Shown: positions 18,350-27,300, counted from the first letter of the stretch. The stretch: 64,000 nt of DNA from Bradyrhizobium canariense (GCF_019402665.1 NZ_VSST01000005.1:1-64000); one strand, 5' to 3'. Made by a program: numbers and translations. Notes: generated from the sequence alone by a model not told the origin.

Positions 18350-18429
18350 TGCACCCTTTCCCTCGCTGCGCGCCAGCCATCCTGGGGCCTCGCAGCGAAT
18401 GCCTAAGCCTTCAAAAACCCGTGCCGCCA

Positions 18430-18641
18430 GAATCCCTTAAGGCTCGCCGGGCGCGTCTTGAACGCCCGAACGTTTACGCCGGTACATAAGGACTTAAAGA
18501 TCAGAACCACTGCACGAGATGTCGTATCTGACAATCCAAACGCTACAATATGGCGTGACTCCCGCGCAAGAGTCCGCCGACTCGCTTCCACATGTTCCGT
18601 GGCTAAATCCCGCAAAATCGGCACCGCAAGACTACGGATTC
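18430..18641. promoter_or_regulatory. cluster of five GANTC (CcrM) sites between gcrA and argD
   Basis: GAATC 18430-18434, GACTC 18557-18561, GAGTC 18570-18574, GACTC 18579-18583 and GATTC 18637-18641. By chance one site per about 256 bp is expected. Three fall within 27 bp. CcrM methylates GANTC, and GcrA reads the methylation state, so this looks like a methylation-sensitive control region for gcrA. The 455 bp from 18350 to 18804 hold no supported gene apart from these sites and the argD promoter. Confidence 0.6.
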
Positions 18642-18669
18642 AGCGTTTCGCGAGGCTTTCCGGGCGGCA

Positions 18670-18697
18670 TTGACACCCGTTTCACCAGGCCTAAGAT
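18670..18697 (+). promoter_or_regulatory. sigma-70 promoter of argD-argF-hslO
   Basis: TTGACA (18670-18675), a 16-bp spacer and TAAGAT (18692-18697). The predicted transcription start is about 18704, which is the first base of the hairpin at 18704-18730. No other good promoter is visible before argD. Confidence 0.65.
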
Positions 18698-18703
18698 AGT
18701 CGC

Positions 18704-18730
18704 ACGTGCCGCCCTCAAGAGGCGGCACGT
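18704..18730 (+). other. terminator-like stem-loop at the predicted 5' end of the argD transcript
   Basis: ACGTGCCGCC (18704-18713), loop CTCAAGA, and GGCGGCACGT (18721-18730), followed by TTCGTTTTCC. If the promoter call is right, the mRNA begins with this stem. It could protect the 5' end from decay, or terminate a short transcript arriving from upstream. Confidence 0.5.
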
Positions 18731-18804
18731 TTCGTTTTCCGGGCCGGTCGATGGTGCGTTGCGTAATGCACGCTCACACCGTCCGCAACATTCAAGTGAC
18801 CGTC

Positions 18805-20007
18805 ATGACTAACAGCGCAGCGCCGCATTTGCTCCCCGTTTTCGCCAGGTCCGACCTCGGTTTCGAGCGTGGCGAAGGCTGCTGGCTGATCGCGACCAAT
18901 GGCGAGCGCTATCTCGATTTCACCTCCGGGGTGGCGGTGAATGCGCTCGGCCATGCCCATCCGGCGCTGGTCGCGGCGTTGCAGGAACAGGCCACGAAGC
19001 TCTGGCACATGTCGAACCTGTTCCAGAGCCCGGACGGCGAAAAGCTTGCCGCGCGCCTGTGCAATGAAAGTTTCGCGGACTTCGTGTTCTTCTGCAATTC
19101 CGGCGCCGAAGCGCTGGAATGCGTGATCAAGGTCGTGCGCCGCTATCACGCCGCGAAGGGCCATCCAGACCGCTATCGCATGATTACCTTCGAAGGCGCC
19201 TTCCATGGCCGCACGCTGGCGACGCTGGCCGCGACGGGTTCGGCAAAATATCTCGAAGGTTTCGGCCCACCCATGGAGGGCTTCGACCAGGTTGCGCATG
19301 GCGATCTCGAGGCAGTGAAAAAGGCGATCGGTCCGCAGACCGCCGGCATCCTGATCGAGCCGATCCAGGGCGAGGGCGGTGTGCGTTCGGCAACGCCCGC
19401 CTTCCTGAGGGCGTTGCGCCAGCTCTGCGACGAGCGCGGCCTGTTGCTCGCCTTCGACGAGGTGCAGACCGGCATGGGCCGCACCGGCGATCTGTTCGCA
19501 TACCGCCGCCTTGGCGTCGAACCTGACGTGATGTCGCTGGCCAAGGCGCTCGGCGGCGGCTTCCCGATCGGCGCTTGCCTTGCGACCGCGGAAGCGGCGT
19601 CCGGCATGACGCCGGGCTCGCACGGCTCGACCTTCGGCGGCAATCCGCTCGCGATCGCGGCGGCGAACGCCGTGCTCGACGTCATGCTCAAGCCCGGCTT
19701 CTTCGACCACGTGCAGAGGATGTCGCTGCTGCTCAAGCAGAAGCTCGCCTCCGTGATCGACCGTCATGGCGATGTCGTCAGCGAAGTGCGCGGCGAGGGC
19801 CTCCTGATCGGCATCAAGGCCGTGGTGCCTTCCGGCGATCTCGTTGCCGCCTTGCGCGCAGAAAAGCTGCTCACCGTCGGTGCCGGCGACAATGTCGTGC
19901 GTTTCCTGCCGCCTTTGATCGTCACCGAAGCCGAGATCGAGGACAGCGTCGGGCGGCTCGAGCGCGCCTGCACGGCGTTGTCCGGCAACAAGCGGGCGGC
20001 AAGCTGA
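18805..20007 (+). CDS. argD: acetylornithine transaminase
   Basis: 400 residues. A class III PLP aminotransferase that converts N-acetylglutamate semialdehyde to N-acetylornithine. Visible motifs are [20 protein letters not shown] (PLP phosphate contact), [43 protein letters not shown] (Asp binding the PLP ring) and [13 protein letters not shown] with the Schiff-base Lys. ATG 18805 gives the usual length; a 33-codon extension would overlap the leader hairpin. The stop overlaps the argF start (TGATG). Confidence 0.94.
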   Translation: MTNSAAPHLLPVFARSDLGFERGEGCWLIATNGERYLDFTSGVAVNALGHAHPALVAALQEQATKLWHMSNLFQSPDGEKLAARLCNESFADFVFFCNSGAEALECVIKVVRRYHAAKGHPDRYRMITFEGAFHGRTLATLAATGSAKYLEGFGPPMEGFDQVAHGDLEAVKKAIGPQTAGILIEPIQGEGGVRSATPAFLRALRQLCDERGLLLAFDEVQTGMGRTGDLFAYRRLGVEPDVMSLAKALGGGFPIGACLATAEAASGMTPGSHGSTFGGNPLAIAAANAVLDVMLKPGFFDHVQRMSLLLKQKLASVIDRHGDVVSEVRGEGLLIGIKAVVPSGDLVAALRAEKLLTVGAGDNVVRFLPPLIVTEAEIEDSVGRLERACTALSGNKRAAS

Positions 20008-20954
20008 TGAGCACGTCGCCCGATAAAACGCCCAAGAAAACACCGAAGCACTTCCTCGATATCAACGAGCTGCCGCTGTCGGAGCTCAAGCGCATGCTGG
20101 CCGCGTCCTCCGCGATGAAGGCGAAGCAGAAGGCGCATCAGCCGGTCAGGCCGCTCGAAGGCAAGACGCTGGCGATGATCTTCGAGCGCCCCTCGACGCG
20201 GACGCGGGTGTCTTTCGATGTCGCCATGCGCCAGCTCGGCGGCGAGCCGATCATGCTCACCGGCGCCGAGATGCAGCTCGGCCGCGGCGAAACCATCGCC
20301 GACACCGCGCGGGTGCTGTCGCGCTATGTCGACGCCATCATGATCCGCATCCTCAATCACGATGCGCTGCTGGAGCTTGCGGCGAACGCCACCGTGCCCG
20401 TTATCAACGGCCTGACGCGGCGCTCGCATCCCTGCCAGGTGATGGCCGACCTGATGACCTACGAGGAACATCGCGGCCCGATCGAGGGCAAGACGGTGGC
20501 CTGGACCGGCGACGACAACAACGTGCTGGCGTCCTGGGCGCACGCCGCCGAGCGCTTCAAGTTCCAGCTCAATGTCGCGACGCCTCCGGAGCTCGCGCCG
20601 AAAAAAGCGATGCGCGACTTCATCAAGGCGACCGGCGCGCCGATCATGCTCGGCACGGATGCCGAAGCCGCCGTGAAGGGCGCCGATTGTGTCGTGACCG
20701 ACACTTGGGTGTCGATGGGCGACAAGGAAGGCGAGCACCGCCATAACGTGCTCAAGCCCTATCAGGTCAATGCCCAGCTGATGTCGCTGGCCAAGCCCGA
20801 TGCGCTGTTCATGCACTGCCTGCCCGCCCATCGCGGCGAGGAGGTCACCGACGAGGTGATCGACGGTCCGCAATCCGTCGTGTTCGACGAGGCCGAAAAC
20901 CGCCTGCACGCGCAGAAGGGCATTCTGGCCTGGTGCTTCGACGCGGTGAAGTAA
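20007..20954 (+). CDS. argF: ornithine carbamoyltransferase
   Basis: 315 residues. It transfers carbamoyl phosphate to ornithine to make citrulline. The carbamoyl-phosphate loop is [16 protein letters not shown] near residue 60, [10 protein letters not shown] is near 140, the ornithine site [11 protein letters not shown] near 230, and [11 protein letters not shown] (catalytic Cys loop) near 272. The ATG overlaps the argD stop. It is one arginine-synthesis unit with argD, and hslO follows after a repeat. Confidence 0.96.
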   Translation: MSTSPDKTPKKTPKHFLDINELPLSELKRMLAASSAMKAKQKAHQPVRPLEGKTLAMIFERPSTRTRVSFDVAMRQLGGEPIMLTGAEMQLGRGETIADTARVLSRYVDAIMIRILNHDALLELAANATVPVINGLTRRSHPCQVMADLMTYEEHRGPIEGKTVAWTGDDNNVLASWAHAAERFKFQLNVATPPELAPKKAMRDFIKATGAPIMLGTDAEAAVKGADCVVTDTWVSMGDKEGEHRHNVLKPYQVNAQLMSLAKPDALFMHCLPAHRGEEVTDEVIDGPQSVVFDEAENRLHAQKGILAWCFDAVK

Positions 20955-20980
20955 CGCGGGCCGGTGAAGTAGCTTTGGAT

Positions 20981-21101
20981 CGTCGTCCTGGCGAAAGCCA
21001 GGACCCATTACCACCGGCCGTGGTTTGGCGAAGATTGGCAATGGCCATCCCCTGCCACGACCGCTTCCTGGGGTAATGGGTCCTGGCCTTCGCGAGGACG
21101 A
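20981..21101. repeat. inverted intergenic repeat, copy between argF and hslO
   Basis: Left arm CGTCGTCCTGGCGAAAGCCA (from 20981) and right arm TAATGGGTCCTGGCCTTCGC (from 21074), with GTGGTTTGGCGAAGATTGGC inside. It is the same family as at 4638-4759, with a few changed bases in the right arm (CCTTCGCGAGG). Confidence 0.8.
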
Positions 21102-21195
21102 CACCGAGTTTGCCGTGCTTGCGTACGATCCGTTCTGCATTCCGGATGCAGCCGCCCCCCTTCCAATTCCGCCTTCCGACCCCAGATAAAGCGCC

Positions 21196-22215
21196 ATGGT
21201 TTCCCAATCCCCTGACATGAAAACCGGGCCCGAAGGCCCGGTTCGCGCGCCATCCGCGGTTCCCATCGATGACGCCGTGCTGCCCTACGAGGTCGACGCG
21301 CTCGACGTGCGCGGTCGCCTGGTGCGGCTTGGTCCGGCGCTCGACGAGATCCTGACCAAGCACGATTATCCGGCGCCGGTCGGCAAGCTGCTCGGCGAGG
21401 CCATCGTGCTGACCACGCTGCTCGGCTCGTCGCTGAAGTTCGAAGGCCGCTTCATCCTCCAGGCCCAGACCGACGGTCCGGTGTCGTTCCTGGTCGTGGA
21501 CTATCAGGCGCCGGATCGTCTGCGCGCCTATGCGCGTTATGATGCCGCGCGCCTCGGCGAAGTCCAGGATTCCGGCAAGACTTCCGGCGCGCTGCTGGGC
21601 CACGGTCATCTGGCCATGACCATCGACCAGGGCCCCGACATGAGCCGCTACCAGGGCCTGGTCGCGCTCGACGGCGGCAGCCTCGAAGACGCCGCTCACG
21701 AATATTTCCTGCGCTCCGAGCAGATCCCGACACGCGTGCGTCTCGCCGTGGGCGAGGAGTGGCGTTCGAACGACGGCGGCAAGCATCGCTGGCGTGCCGG
21801 CGGCATGCTGATGCAGTTCCTGCCGAAGGCGCCCGAGCGCGCGCGGCAGGCCGATCTGCATCCCGGCGATGCGCCCGAGGGCGTCGAGGTCCATGCCGTC
21901 GCTGAAGACGATGCCTGGGTCGAGGCGCGCTCGCTGATCGAAACCGTCGAAGACGTCGAGCTGATCGATCCCGAGCTGTCCGGCGAGCGGTTGCTCTACC
22001 GTCTCTTCCACGAACGCGGCGTGCGCGTGTTCAATCCGCTGCCCTTGAAGGCGCAATGCTCCTGCTCGCGCGATGCGGTCGCATCGATGCTGAAGAGCTT
22101 TTCGTCCGACGACCGTGCCGCAATGGTCAAGGACGACAAGGTCGTCGTGACCTGCGAGTTCTGCAGCTCGGTGTACGAGTTCACACCGGATGAGGCGGGC
22201 GTCGAGGACGCGTAG
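21196..22215 (+). CDS. hslO: Hsp33 family molecular chaperone (redox-regulated holdase)
   Basis: 339 residues. The N-terminal holdase domain spans about 30-270 (YPAPVGKLLGEAIVLTTLLG near 55, then QTDGPVSFLVVDYQ). The C-terminal zinc-redox switch has CSCSRDAV and VVTCEFCSSVYEF, the CxC and CxxC cysteines that release zinc and form disulphides under oxidative stress. The N-terminus carries about 20 extra residues; ATG 21217 is an alternative start. It shares orientation with argD-argF, an arrangement common in Rhizobiales. Confidence 0.94.
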   Translation: MVSQSPDMKTGPEGPVRAPSAVPIDDAVLPYEVDALDVRGRLVRLGPALDEILTKHDYPAPVGKLLGEAIVLTTLLGSSLKFEGRFILQAQTDGPVSFLVVDYQAPDRLRAYARYDAARLGEVQDSGKTSGALLGHGHLAMTIDQGPDMSRYQGLVALDGGSLEDAAHEYFLRSEQIPTRVRLAVGEEWRSNDGGKHRWRAGGMLMQFLPKAPERARQADLHPGDAPEGVEVHAVAEDDAWVEARSLIETVEDVELIDPELSGERLLYRLFHERGVRVFNPLPLKAQCSCSRDAVASMLKSFSSDDRAAMVKDDKVVVTCEFCSSVYEFTPDEAGVEDA

Positions 22216-22220
22216 CGCGG

Positions 22221-22254
22221 TGCCGTAGGGTGGGCAAAGCGAAGCGTGCCCACC
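22221..22254. repeat. GTAGGGTGGGCAAAG repeat, short copy
   Basis: TGCCGTAGGGTGGGCAAAGC then GAAGCGTGCCCACCA forms a hairpin between GGTGGGCA and TGCCCACC. It lies between the convergent hslO and apaG genes and may serve as a shared terminator. A longer copy is at 25918-26019. Confidence 0.75.
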
Positions 22255-22264
22255 ATTTCCAGCG

Positions 22265-22657
22265 CTAGTTCAACACCCGCTTGTTATCCGGGCTGTCCAG
22301 CGAGAACGTCGGCACGTCGATCTCGAAGCGTTCGCCGCTTGCGCTGACCATCTGGTAGCGGCCGGTCATGAAGCCCGAGGCGGTCGTGAGCGGCACGCCG
22401 GAGGTGTATTCGAAGCGTTCGCCGGGCGCGAGCGTCGGCTGCTCGCCGACGACGCCCTCGCCTTTCACCTCCTGCTGCCGGCCGGTGGCATCGGTGATGA
22501 TCCAGTGCCGCGTCTTGAGCTGCACGGTCTCATCGCCGGAATTGGTGATGACGATGGTGTAGGCCCAGAAATAACGGGAGCGGTCGGCCGACGACTGCTC
22601 CGGAACAAAGTTCGGCTCGACGGTCACTTCGATCTGGCGGGTCACGGCGCGGTACAT
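22265..22657 (-). CDS. apaG: Co2+/Mg2+ efflux protein ApaG
   Basis: 130 residues, exact family length. The ApaG beta-sandwich is shown by TRQIEVTVEPNFVPEQSS near the start, YFWAYTIVITNSGDETVQL, RHWIITDATGRQQEVKGEGV (residues 50-69), VGEQPTLAPGERFEYTSG and ASGFMTGRYQM. The family is linked to cobalt resistance and is often found beside core metabolism genes. A much longer frame upstream on the minus strand crosses the divergent opgC gene and is not used. MMAI three codons earlier is an alternative start. Confidence 0.93.
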   Translation of the reverse strand: MYRAVTRQIEVTVEPNFVPEQSSADRSRYFWAYTIVITNSGDETVQLKTRHWIITDATGRQQEVKGEGVVGEQPTLAPGERFEYTSGVPLTTASGFMTGRYQMVSASGERFEIDVPTFSLDSPDNKRVLN

Positions 22658-22862
22658 GATTGCCATCATACCGAAAACCGCCCGGGAACCAAACGCCGGA
22701 GGCGGCCTTGGCGACATCGTCCCGCCTGAATTCGCAGGGAAGTACACGTCCAAGTGTAGGTCCAAACGTACTTGCATGTGATCCGGTGGCTTTGCGAGAT
22801 GACGGCCGGACCGGTACACTCCTTGCCACGTCGCGATTTGCGGAAGGGTTTTTAGGCCCCCG

Positions 22863-24128
22863 ATGACTATTGCCGACCAAGTGACGGGATCGACGATCGC
22901 GGGAACCGCTAAACCTGTGGAGGTCAAGTCCGCGGGGGCAAAGCGGCGCGCGGCCGCGCCGGCCATTTCGCTGCCCGCCATCGGGGAGCGCGAGCTCCGG
23001 CTCGACCTGTTCCGCGGCCTTGCGCTGTGGCTGATCTTCATCGACCATTTGCCGCCGAGCCTTCTGACCTGGTTCACGATCCGCAATTACGGCTTCAGCG
23101 ACGCCACCGAGATCTTCATCTTCATCTCCGGCTATACCGCCGCCTTCGTGTACGGTCGGGCGATGCTGGAGTCCGGCATTGTCGTCGCCACCGCGCGCAT
23201 CCTGCGGCGCGTCTGGCAGATCTATGTCGCCCACGTCTTCCTGTTCACGATCTTCCTTGCCGAAATCTCCTACGTCGCGACCAGGTTCGAGAACCCGCTC
23301 TACACCGAAGAGATGGGCATCATGGATTTCCTCAAGCAGCCCGACGTGACGATCGTGCAGGCGCTGCTGCTGCGCTTCCGTCCGGTCAACATGGACGTGC
23401 TGCCGCTCTATATCGTGCTGATGCTGGCGCTGCCCTTGATCCTGTGGCTGATGAAATGGCGCCCCGACGTGACGCTCGGCCTCTCGGTCGCGCTCTACGC
23501 GGTGACCTGGGAATACGACCTCTATCTGTCCGCCTATCCGAACGGCTTCTGGGCCTTCAATCCCTTCGCCTGGCAATTGCTGTTCGTGTTCGGGGCATGG
23601 TGCGCGCTCGGGGGTGCGCGACGCATGTCGCGCATTCTGGCTTCGCGGGTGACGATGTGGATCGCGATCGCCTATCTGGTCGCGGCATTCTACGTGACGC
23701 TGACCTGGTATGTGCCGCAGCTCTCCCATTTCATGCCGAAGCGGCTCGAGCAGTGGATGTATCCGATCGACAAGGCCGACCTGGACGTGCTGCGCTTCAC
23801 GCATTTCCTGGCGCTGGCCGCGCTCACCGTACGCGTCCTGCCGCGGGACTGGCCGGGCCTGAAATCGCCATGGCTGCGGCCGCTGATCCTGTGCGGCTCG
23901 CATTCCCTGGAGATATTCTGTCTCGGCGTCTTCCTCGCCTTTGCCGGCCATTTCATCCTGGCCGAGGTCTCGGGCGGCCCGGTCATGCATGCGCTAATTA
24001 GTCTCTCCGGAATTCTGATCATGTGGGCCATGGCCTGGCTGATTTCGTGGTACAAGCGGGTGGCTGACAAGAGCGGTTCGAAAACCAAAAGCGCCGTCGG
24101 CAGCGCCGATATGGCGGGAGGGGGCTGA
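22863..24128 (+). CDS. opgC: OpgC-type glucan acyltransferase (integral membrane)
   Basis: 421 residues. A soluble N-terminus of about 45 residues is followed by ten or so membrane helices. The OpgC/acyltransferase-3-like signature is RLDLFRGLALWLIFIDHLPP with the conserved R, D and H, then FSDATEIFIFISGYTAAFVY. OpgC proteins succinylate osmoregulated periplasmic glucans, passing an acyl group across the inner membrane. It is divergent from apaG over a 205-bp region. Two exported SGNH-like genes follow, the first overlapping by one base (TGATG). Confidence 0.88.
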   Translation: MTIADQVTGSTIAGTAKPVEVKSAGAKRRAAAPAISLPAIGERELRLDLFRGLALWLIFIDHLPPSLLTWFTIRNYGFSDATEIFIFISGYTAAFVYGRAMLESGIVVATARILRRVWQIYVAHVFLFTIFLAEISYVATRFENPLYTEEMGIMDFLKQPDVTIVQALLLRFRPVNMDVLPLYIVLMLALPLILWLMKWRPDVTLGLSVALYAVTWEYDLYLSAYPNGFWAFNPFAWQLLFVFGAWCALGGARRMSRILASRVTMWIAIAYLVAAFYVTLTWYVPQLSHFMPKRLEQWMYPIDKADLDVLRFTHFLALAALTVRVLPRDWPGLKSPWLRPLILCGSHSLEIFCLGVFLAFAGHFILAEVSGGPVMHALISLSGILIMWAMAWLISWYKRVADKSGSKTKSAVGSADMAGGG

Positions 24129-24907
24129 TGAAGGCGAAGGTTTTCCTGAGCCTGATCCTGCTGTGCGGTGGTCTCGCCGCGCCTCCGGCGCGCGCGGACG
24201 ATGCTGCGCCGGCTGCTTCAGCCGCGCCCGCAGCCTGTGAAGTGCCGTCCTATCTGCTCACCAGCGAAAGCCAGCTTCCCAAGGTCGCCGATGCCGTGAA
24301 GGCCGGCAAGCCGCTCGAAATCCTGGTCATCGGCAGTCGCTCGACCACAATTCCGGCTTCCGAGGACGCCTCTTATCCGGCGCGGATGCAGGCCATTCTG
24401 AAGGACAAGCTGTCGCCGTCCGAGATAGTCCACGTCTCCGTAGAAATACAGAGCAAGAAAACGGCCGAGGAGGCGGCCGCCAGTTTCGTTAAGCTGATGG
24501 AAGCAAAAGCACCTACTTTGGTTATCTGGCAGACCGGGACTGTCGATGCTATCCGAGCCATCGATCCCGATGATTTTCGCGGCGCAGTGACCGGAGGGGT
24601 TGTTGCGCTGCAAAAGGCAGGGGCTGACGTCGTCTTGATGAACTTGCAGTACAGTCCGCGTACCGAAACCATGATCTCGGTGCCGCCATACCTCGACAAT
24701 ATGCGGGTGGTGGCGCAGGAGCACGATATTCCGCTGTTCGATCGTTTCGCGATCATGCGGCAGTGGAATGACCAGGGGCAGTTCGACCTGTTCAGCCCGT
24801 CGCGCGGGCCTGAGCTGGCGAAGCAGGTCCATGATTGCCTTGGCCGGGCGTTGGCACAGTTCGTGATCGACGCTGCGCATCTGGAGCCGGCCCAGCAGCA
24901 AAATTGA
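24128..24907 (+). CDS. exported SGNH-like protein without catalytic residues (probable pseudoenzyme)
   Basis: 259 residues with a signal peptide (FLSLILLCGGLAAPPARA). It is clearly a paralogue of the next gene: ILVIGSRSTT aligns with VAFGSSSTAG, LVIWQTGTVDAIRAIDP with LVIWQVGTNAVLRNLDP, and LMNLQYSPRTE with LVDPQYSPAVN. The residues that define SGNH enzymes are missing: the Ser position is Arg71, the block III Asn is Val139, the NAG glycine is lost, and no DxxH lies near the end (FSPSRGPEL instead). It starts inside the opgC stop codon. A structural or regulatory partner of the active paralogue is the likeliest role. Confidence 0.75.
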   Translation: MKAKVFLSLILLCGGLAAPPARADDAAPAASAAPAACEVPSYLLTSESQLPKVADAVKAGKPLEILVIGSRSTTIPASEDASYPARMQAILKDKLSPSEIVHVSVEIQSKKTAEEAAASFVKLMEAKAPTLVIWQTGTVDAIRAIDPDDFRGAVTGGVVALQKAGADVVLMNLQYSPRTETMISVPPYLDNMRVVAQEHDIPLFDRFAIMRQWNDQGQFDLFSPSRGPELAKQVHDCLGRALAQFVIDAAHLEPAQQQN

Positions 24908-24919
24908 GGTCTAGCGTTA

Positions 24920-25912
24920 ATGAGTTCTCTCCGCCCTTTTTGCCTGACGGCATGGCTGGCTGCGCCTGCAGCAGCGGTGCTGCTGTTGCTGAGTCCGGCC
25001 TCGCAATCGCACGCGCAGACGCAGGGCGCGCAGGCAACGCCGGCCCCGCAGCAGTCGGCTAATCCGGCTCCCGCTTCACCGTCCCAGACGACCGTCGCAG
25101 CGACGTCCCCCGACCAGCGCGGCATCACGGCGCGCGCCATCGACAAGGTGAAGCAGGTCGCGAAATCCGCCGGCGACGTCTTCAGCCGCGTGCCCTGCCT
25201 GTCGCCGAAGGGCGGCGCTAAGGCGATGGGCTCGCTGCCGCATGTCGCGGGCAAGCTCGTCGCCGGCCAGCCCGTTGTCATCGTCGCATTCGGCTCGTCC
25301 TCGACCGCGGGATTCGGTGCGAGCTCGCCGGAGTTCAACTATCCCAATCGTCTTGCCGCGCAGCTGCACCGGCACTATCCGACAGCCGACATCACCGTCG
25401 TCAATGCCGGCGTCGGCGGCGAGGACGCGCCCGAGATGATGAAGCGCCTTCAGAAGGAGGTGATCGACGTGCATCCGGATCTGGTGATCTGGCAGGTCGG
25501 CACCAATGCGGTGCTGCGCAATCTCGATCCCGGCGATACCGCCAAGCTCGTCGAGGACGGCATCAGCCGCATCCAGGCTGCCGGCGGCACCGACGTCGTG
25601 CTGGTCGATCCGCAGTATTCGCCAGCCGTCAACCAGCGCGCCGAGAGCGCCGGCAAGATGGTGAAGCTGCTCGGCAAGGTCGCTGAGCTCCGTCACGTCG
25701 GCATCTTCCCGCGCTTCGAGGTGATGCGCGACTGGCACGAGAAGCAGTCGCTTCCGGTCGAGAGCTTTGTGATCGCCGACGGCCTGCACATGAACGATTG
25801 GGGCTACGCCTGCTTCGCCCAGCTCCTCGGCGACGACATCATCCGCTCCGTCGGCCAGATCAAGCTCGGCGTGAACGTGCCCGCGGACGTGCGGACGTAC
25901 CGGCCGATGTAG
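24920..25912 (+). CDS. exported SGNH/GDSL hydrolase family protein
   Basis: 330 residues. A signal peptide (to about residue 32) and a Pro/Ala/Gln-rich linker (33-70) lead to an SGNH domain. Block I is FGSSSTAG with putative nucleophile Ser127, block II NAGVGGED (Gly164), block III WQVGTNA (Asn196), and block V DGLHMNDWG (Asp287, His290). It is probably a periplasmic esterase or acyltransferase. It lies 12 bp after its degenerate paralogue and in one operon with opgC. By analogy with PatA/PatB or AlgI/AlgX pairs, it may complete acyl transfer onto glucan. Confidence 0.85.
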   Translation: MSSLRPFCLTAWLAAPAAAVLLLLSPASQSHAQTQGAQATPAPQQSANPAPASPSQTTVAATSPDQRGITARAIDKVKQVAKSAGDVFSRVPCLSPKGGAKAMGSLPHVAGKLVAGQPVVIVAFGSSSTAGFGASSPEFNYPNRLAAQLHRHYPTADITVVNAGVGGEDAPEMMKRLQKEVIDVHPDLVIWQVGTNAVLRNLDPGDTAKLVEDGISRIQAAGGTDVVLVDPQYSPAVNQRAESAGKMVKLLGKVAELRHVGIFPRFEVMRDWHEKQSLPVESFVIADGLHMNDWGYACFAQLLGDDIIRSVGQIKLGVNVPADVRTYRPM

Positions 25913-25917
25913 CTTGG

Positions 25918-26019
25918 TGCCGTAGGGTGGGCAAAGGCGCGCTCTTCGCGCGCCGTGCCCACCATCTATCGGCACCGCGATCGTGAAGGGTGGGCACGCT
26001 TCGCTTTGCCCACCCTACG
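25918..26019. repeat. GTAGGGTGGGCAAAG inverted repeat, long copy
   Basis: GTAGGGTGGGCAAAGGCGC near the left end and GCTTCGCTTTGCCCACCCTA at the right end are inverted arms. An inner GGCGCGCTCTTCGCGCGCC hairpin and a third GGGTGGGCAC copy lie between them. It separates the convergent SGNH gene and metZ. Confidence 0.8.
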
Positions 26020-26034
26020 ATTCCGAGTGTGTGG

Positions 26035-27231
26035 CTACGCCTTCTCCAGCGCCGCGGTCAGATCCTCGATTAGATCATCCGCGTGCTCCAGCCCCGCCGA
26101 GAAGCGGATGAATCCCTCGCTGATGCCGAGCGCGGCGCGGTCCTCCGGCTTGAGGCGCTGATGCGTCGTGGTGGCGGGGTGCGTGACGAGGCTCTTGGCG
26201 TCGCCGAGATTGTTCGAGATCTTGGCAAGCTTGAGCTCGTTGAGCACGCGGAACGCCGCCTGCTTGCCGCCCTTGACCTCGAGGCCGACCAGCGTCGAGC
26301 CGCCGCGCATCTGCTTCTTCACCAATGCCGCCTGCGGATGATCGGCGCGGCCGGGAAACACCAGCCGCGAAATCTTCGGATGGCTCGCCAGCACGTCCGC
26401 GATGCGCGCGGCCGTCTCGGTCTGAGCGCGCACGCGCACGGCGAGCGTCTCCAGGCCCTTGAGCAGCACCCAGGCGTTGAACGGCGAGATCGACGGGCCG
26501 GTCTGGCGCATGAAATTGTGGATGTGCTCGGCGATGAACGCCTCCGAGGACAGGATGATGCCGCCGAGACAGCGGCCCTGGCCGTCGATGTGCTTGGTCG
26601 CGGAATAGACCACGACGTCGGCGCCGAGCGCGAGCGGGCTCTGCCAGATCGGCGTGGCGAACACGTTGTCGACGACGAGCCGCGCGCCGCCGCTGTGCGC
26701 GATCTCGGCAATGCCGGGAATGTCGAGCACGTCGAGCGTCGGATTGGTCGGGCTCTCCAGGAAAAACGTCTTGGTGTTCGGCTTCATGGCGCGCTGCCAC
26801 TGGTCAAGATCGAGGCCGTCGACCAGCGTGGTCTCGATGCCGTAGCGCGGCAGCAAATCCTGCACGACGTAGAGACACGAACCGAACAGCGCGCGCGAGG
26901 CCACGACGTGATCGCCGGCCTTCAGCGGCGCCAGGATCGCCGTCGTCACCGCGGCCATGCCGGTCGCGGCGGAACGTGCCGCTTCGGCGCCTTCGAGCTC
27001 GATCATGCGGCGCTCGAACATCGCGATGGTCGGATTGGAGTAGCGTGAATAGATGAAGCCGGGGTCCTCGCCCTTGAACCGCGCCTCGCACTCCTCGGCG
27101 CTGTTGTAGACGTAGCCCTGGGTCAGGAACAGCGACTCCGAGGTCTCGCCATATTGCGAGCGCAGGGTGCCGGAATGAACCAGGCGAGTTTCGGGACGGT
27201 ATTGCGCGGTTGGCGGCGGGGACTTCGACAT
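26035..27231 (-). CDS. metZ: O-succinylhomoserine sulfhydrylase
   Basis: 398 residues, Cys/Met-metabolism PLP enzyme. It joins O-succinylhomoserine and sulfide to make homocysteine. Family motifs are YSRYSNPTIAMFERRMIELE, ATGMAAVTTAILAPLKAGDH, VVDNVFATPIWQSPLALGAD and VYSATKHIDGQGR with the Schiff-base Lys. The C-terminus has SLVTHPATTTHQRL. Start ATG 27231 is fixed by a strong AGGAGG just before it. A SAM-II riboswitch and an intrinsic terminator lie in its 148-nt leader, so SAM represses it. Confidence 0.95.
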   Translation of the reverse strand: MSKSPPPTAQYRPETRLVHSGTLRSQYGETSESLFLTQGYVYNSAEECEARFKGEDPGFIYSRYSNPTIAMFERRMIELEGAEAARSAATGMAAVTTAILAPLKAGDHVVASRALFGSCLYVVQDLLPRYGIETTLVDGLDLDQWQRAMKPNTKTFFLESPTNPTLDVLDIPGIAEIAHSGGARLVVDNVFATPIWQSPLALGADVVVYSATKHIDGQGRCLGGIILSSEAFIAEHIHNFMRQTGPSISPFNAWVLLKGLETLAVRVRAQTETAARIADVLASHPKISRLVFPGRADHPQAALVKKQMRGGSTLVGLEVKGGKQAAFRVLNELKLAKISNNLGDAKSLVTHPATTTHQRLKPEDRAALGISEGFIRFSAGLEHADDLIEDLTAALEKA

Positions 27232-27264
27232 AGGACCTCCTGAAGTGACCATCGAAAATGGCCA

Positions 27265-27300
27265 CAAAAAAACCGGCCTGGAATATTTCCACGGGCCGGG
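27265..27300 (-). terminator. intrinsic terminator in the metZ leader
   Basis: Read on the minus strand, CCGGCC and GGCCGG close a stem enclosing TGGAA/TTCCA, followed at once by seven to eight T. It lies between the SAM-II aptamer and the metZ ribosome site, so the riboswitch can act by premature termination. Confidence 0.8.

Noticed and set aside
18706..18804. 33-codon N-terminal extension of argD
   Set aside because: It runs through the leader hairpin, has no ribosome site and would exceed the family length.
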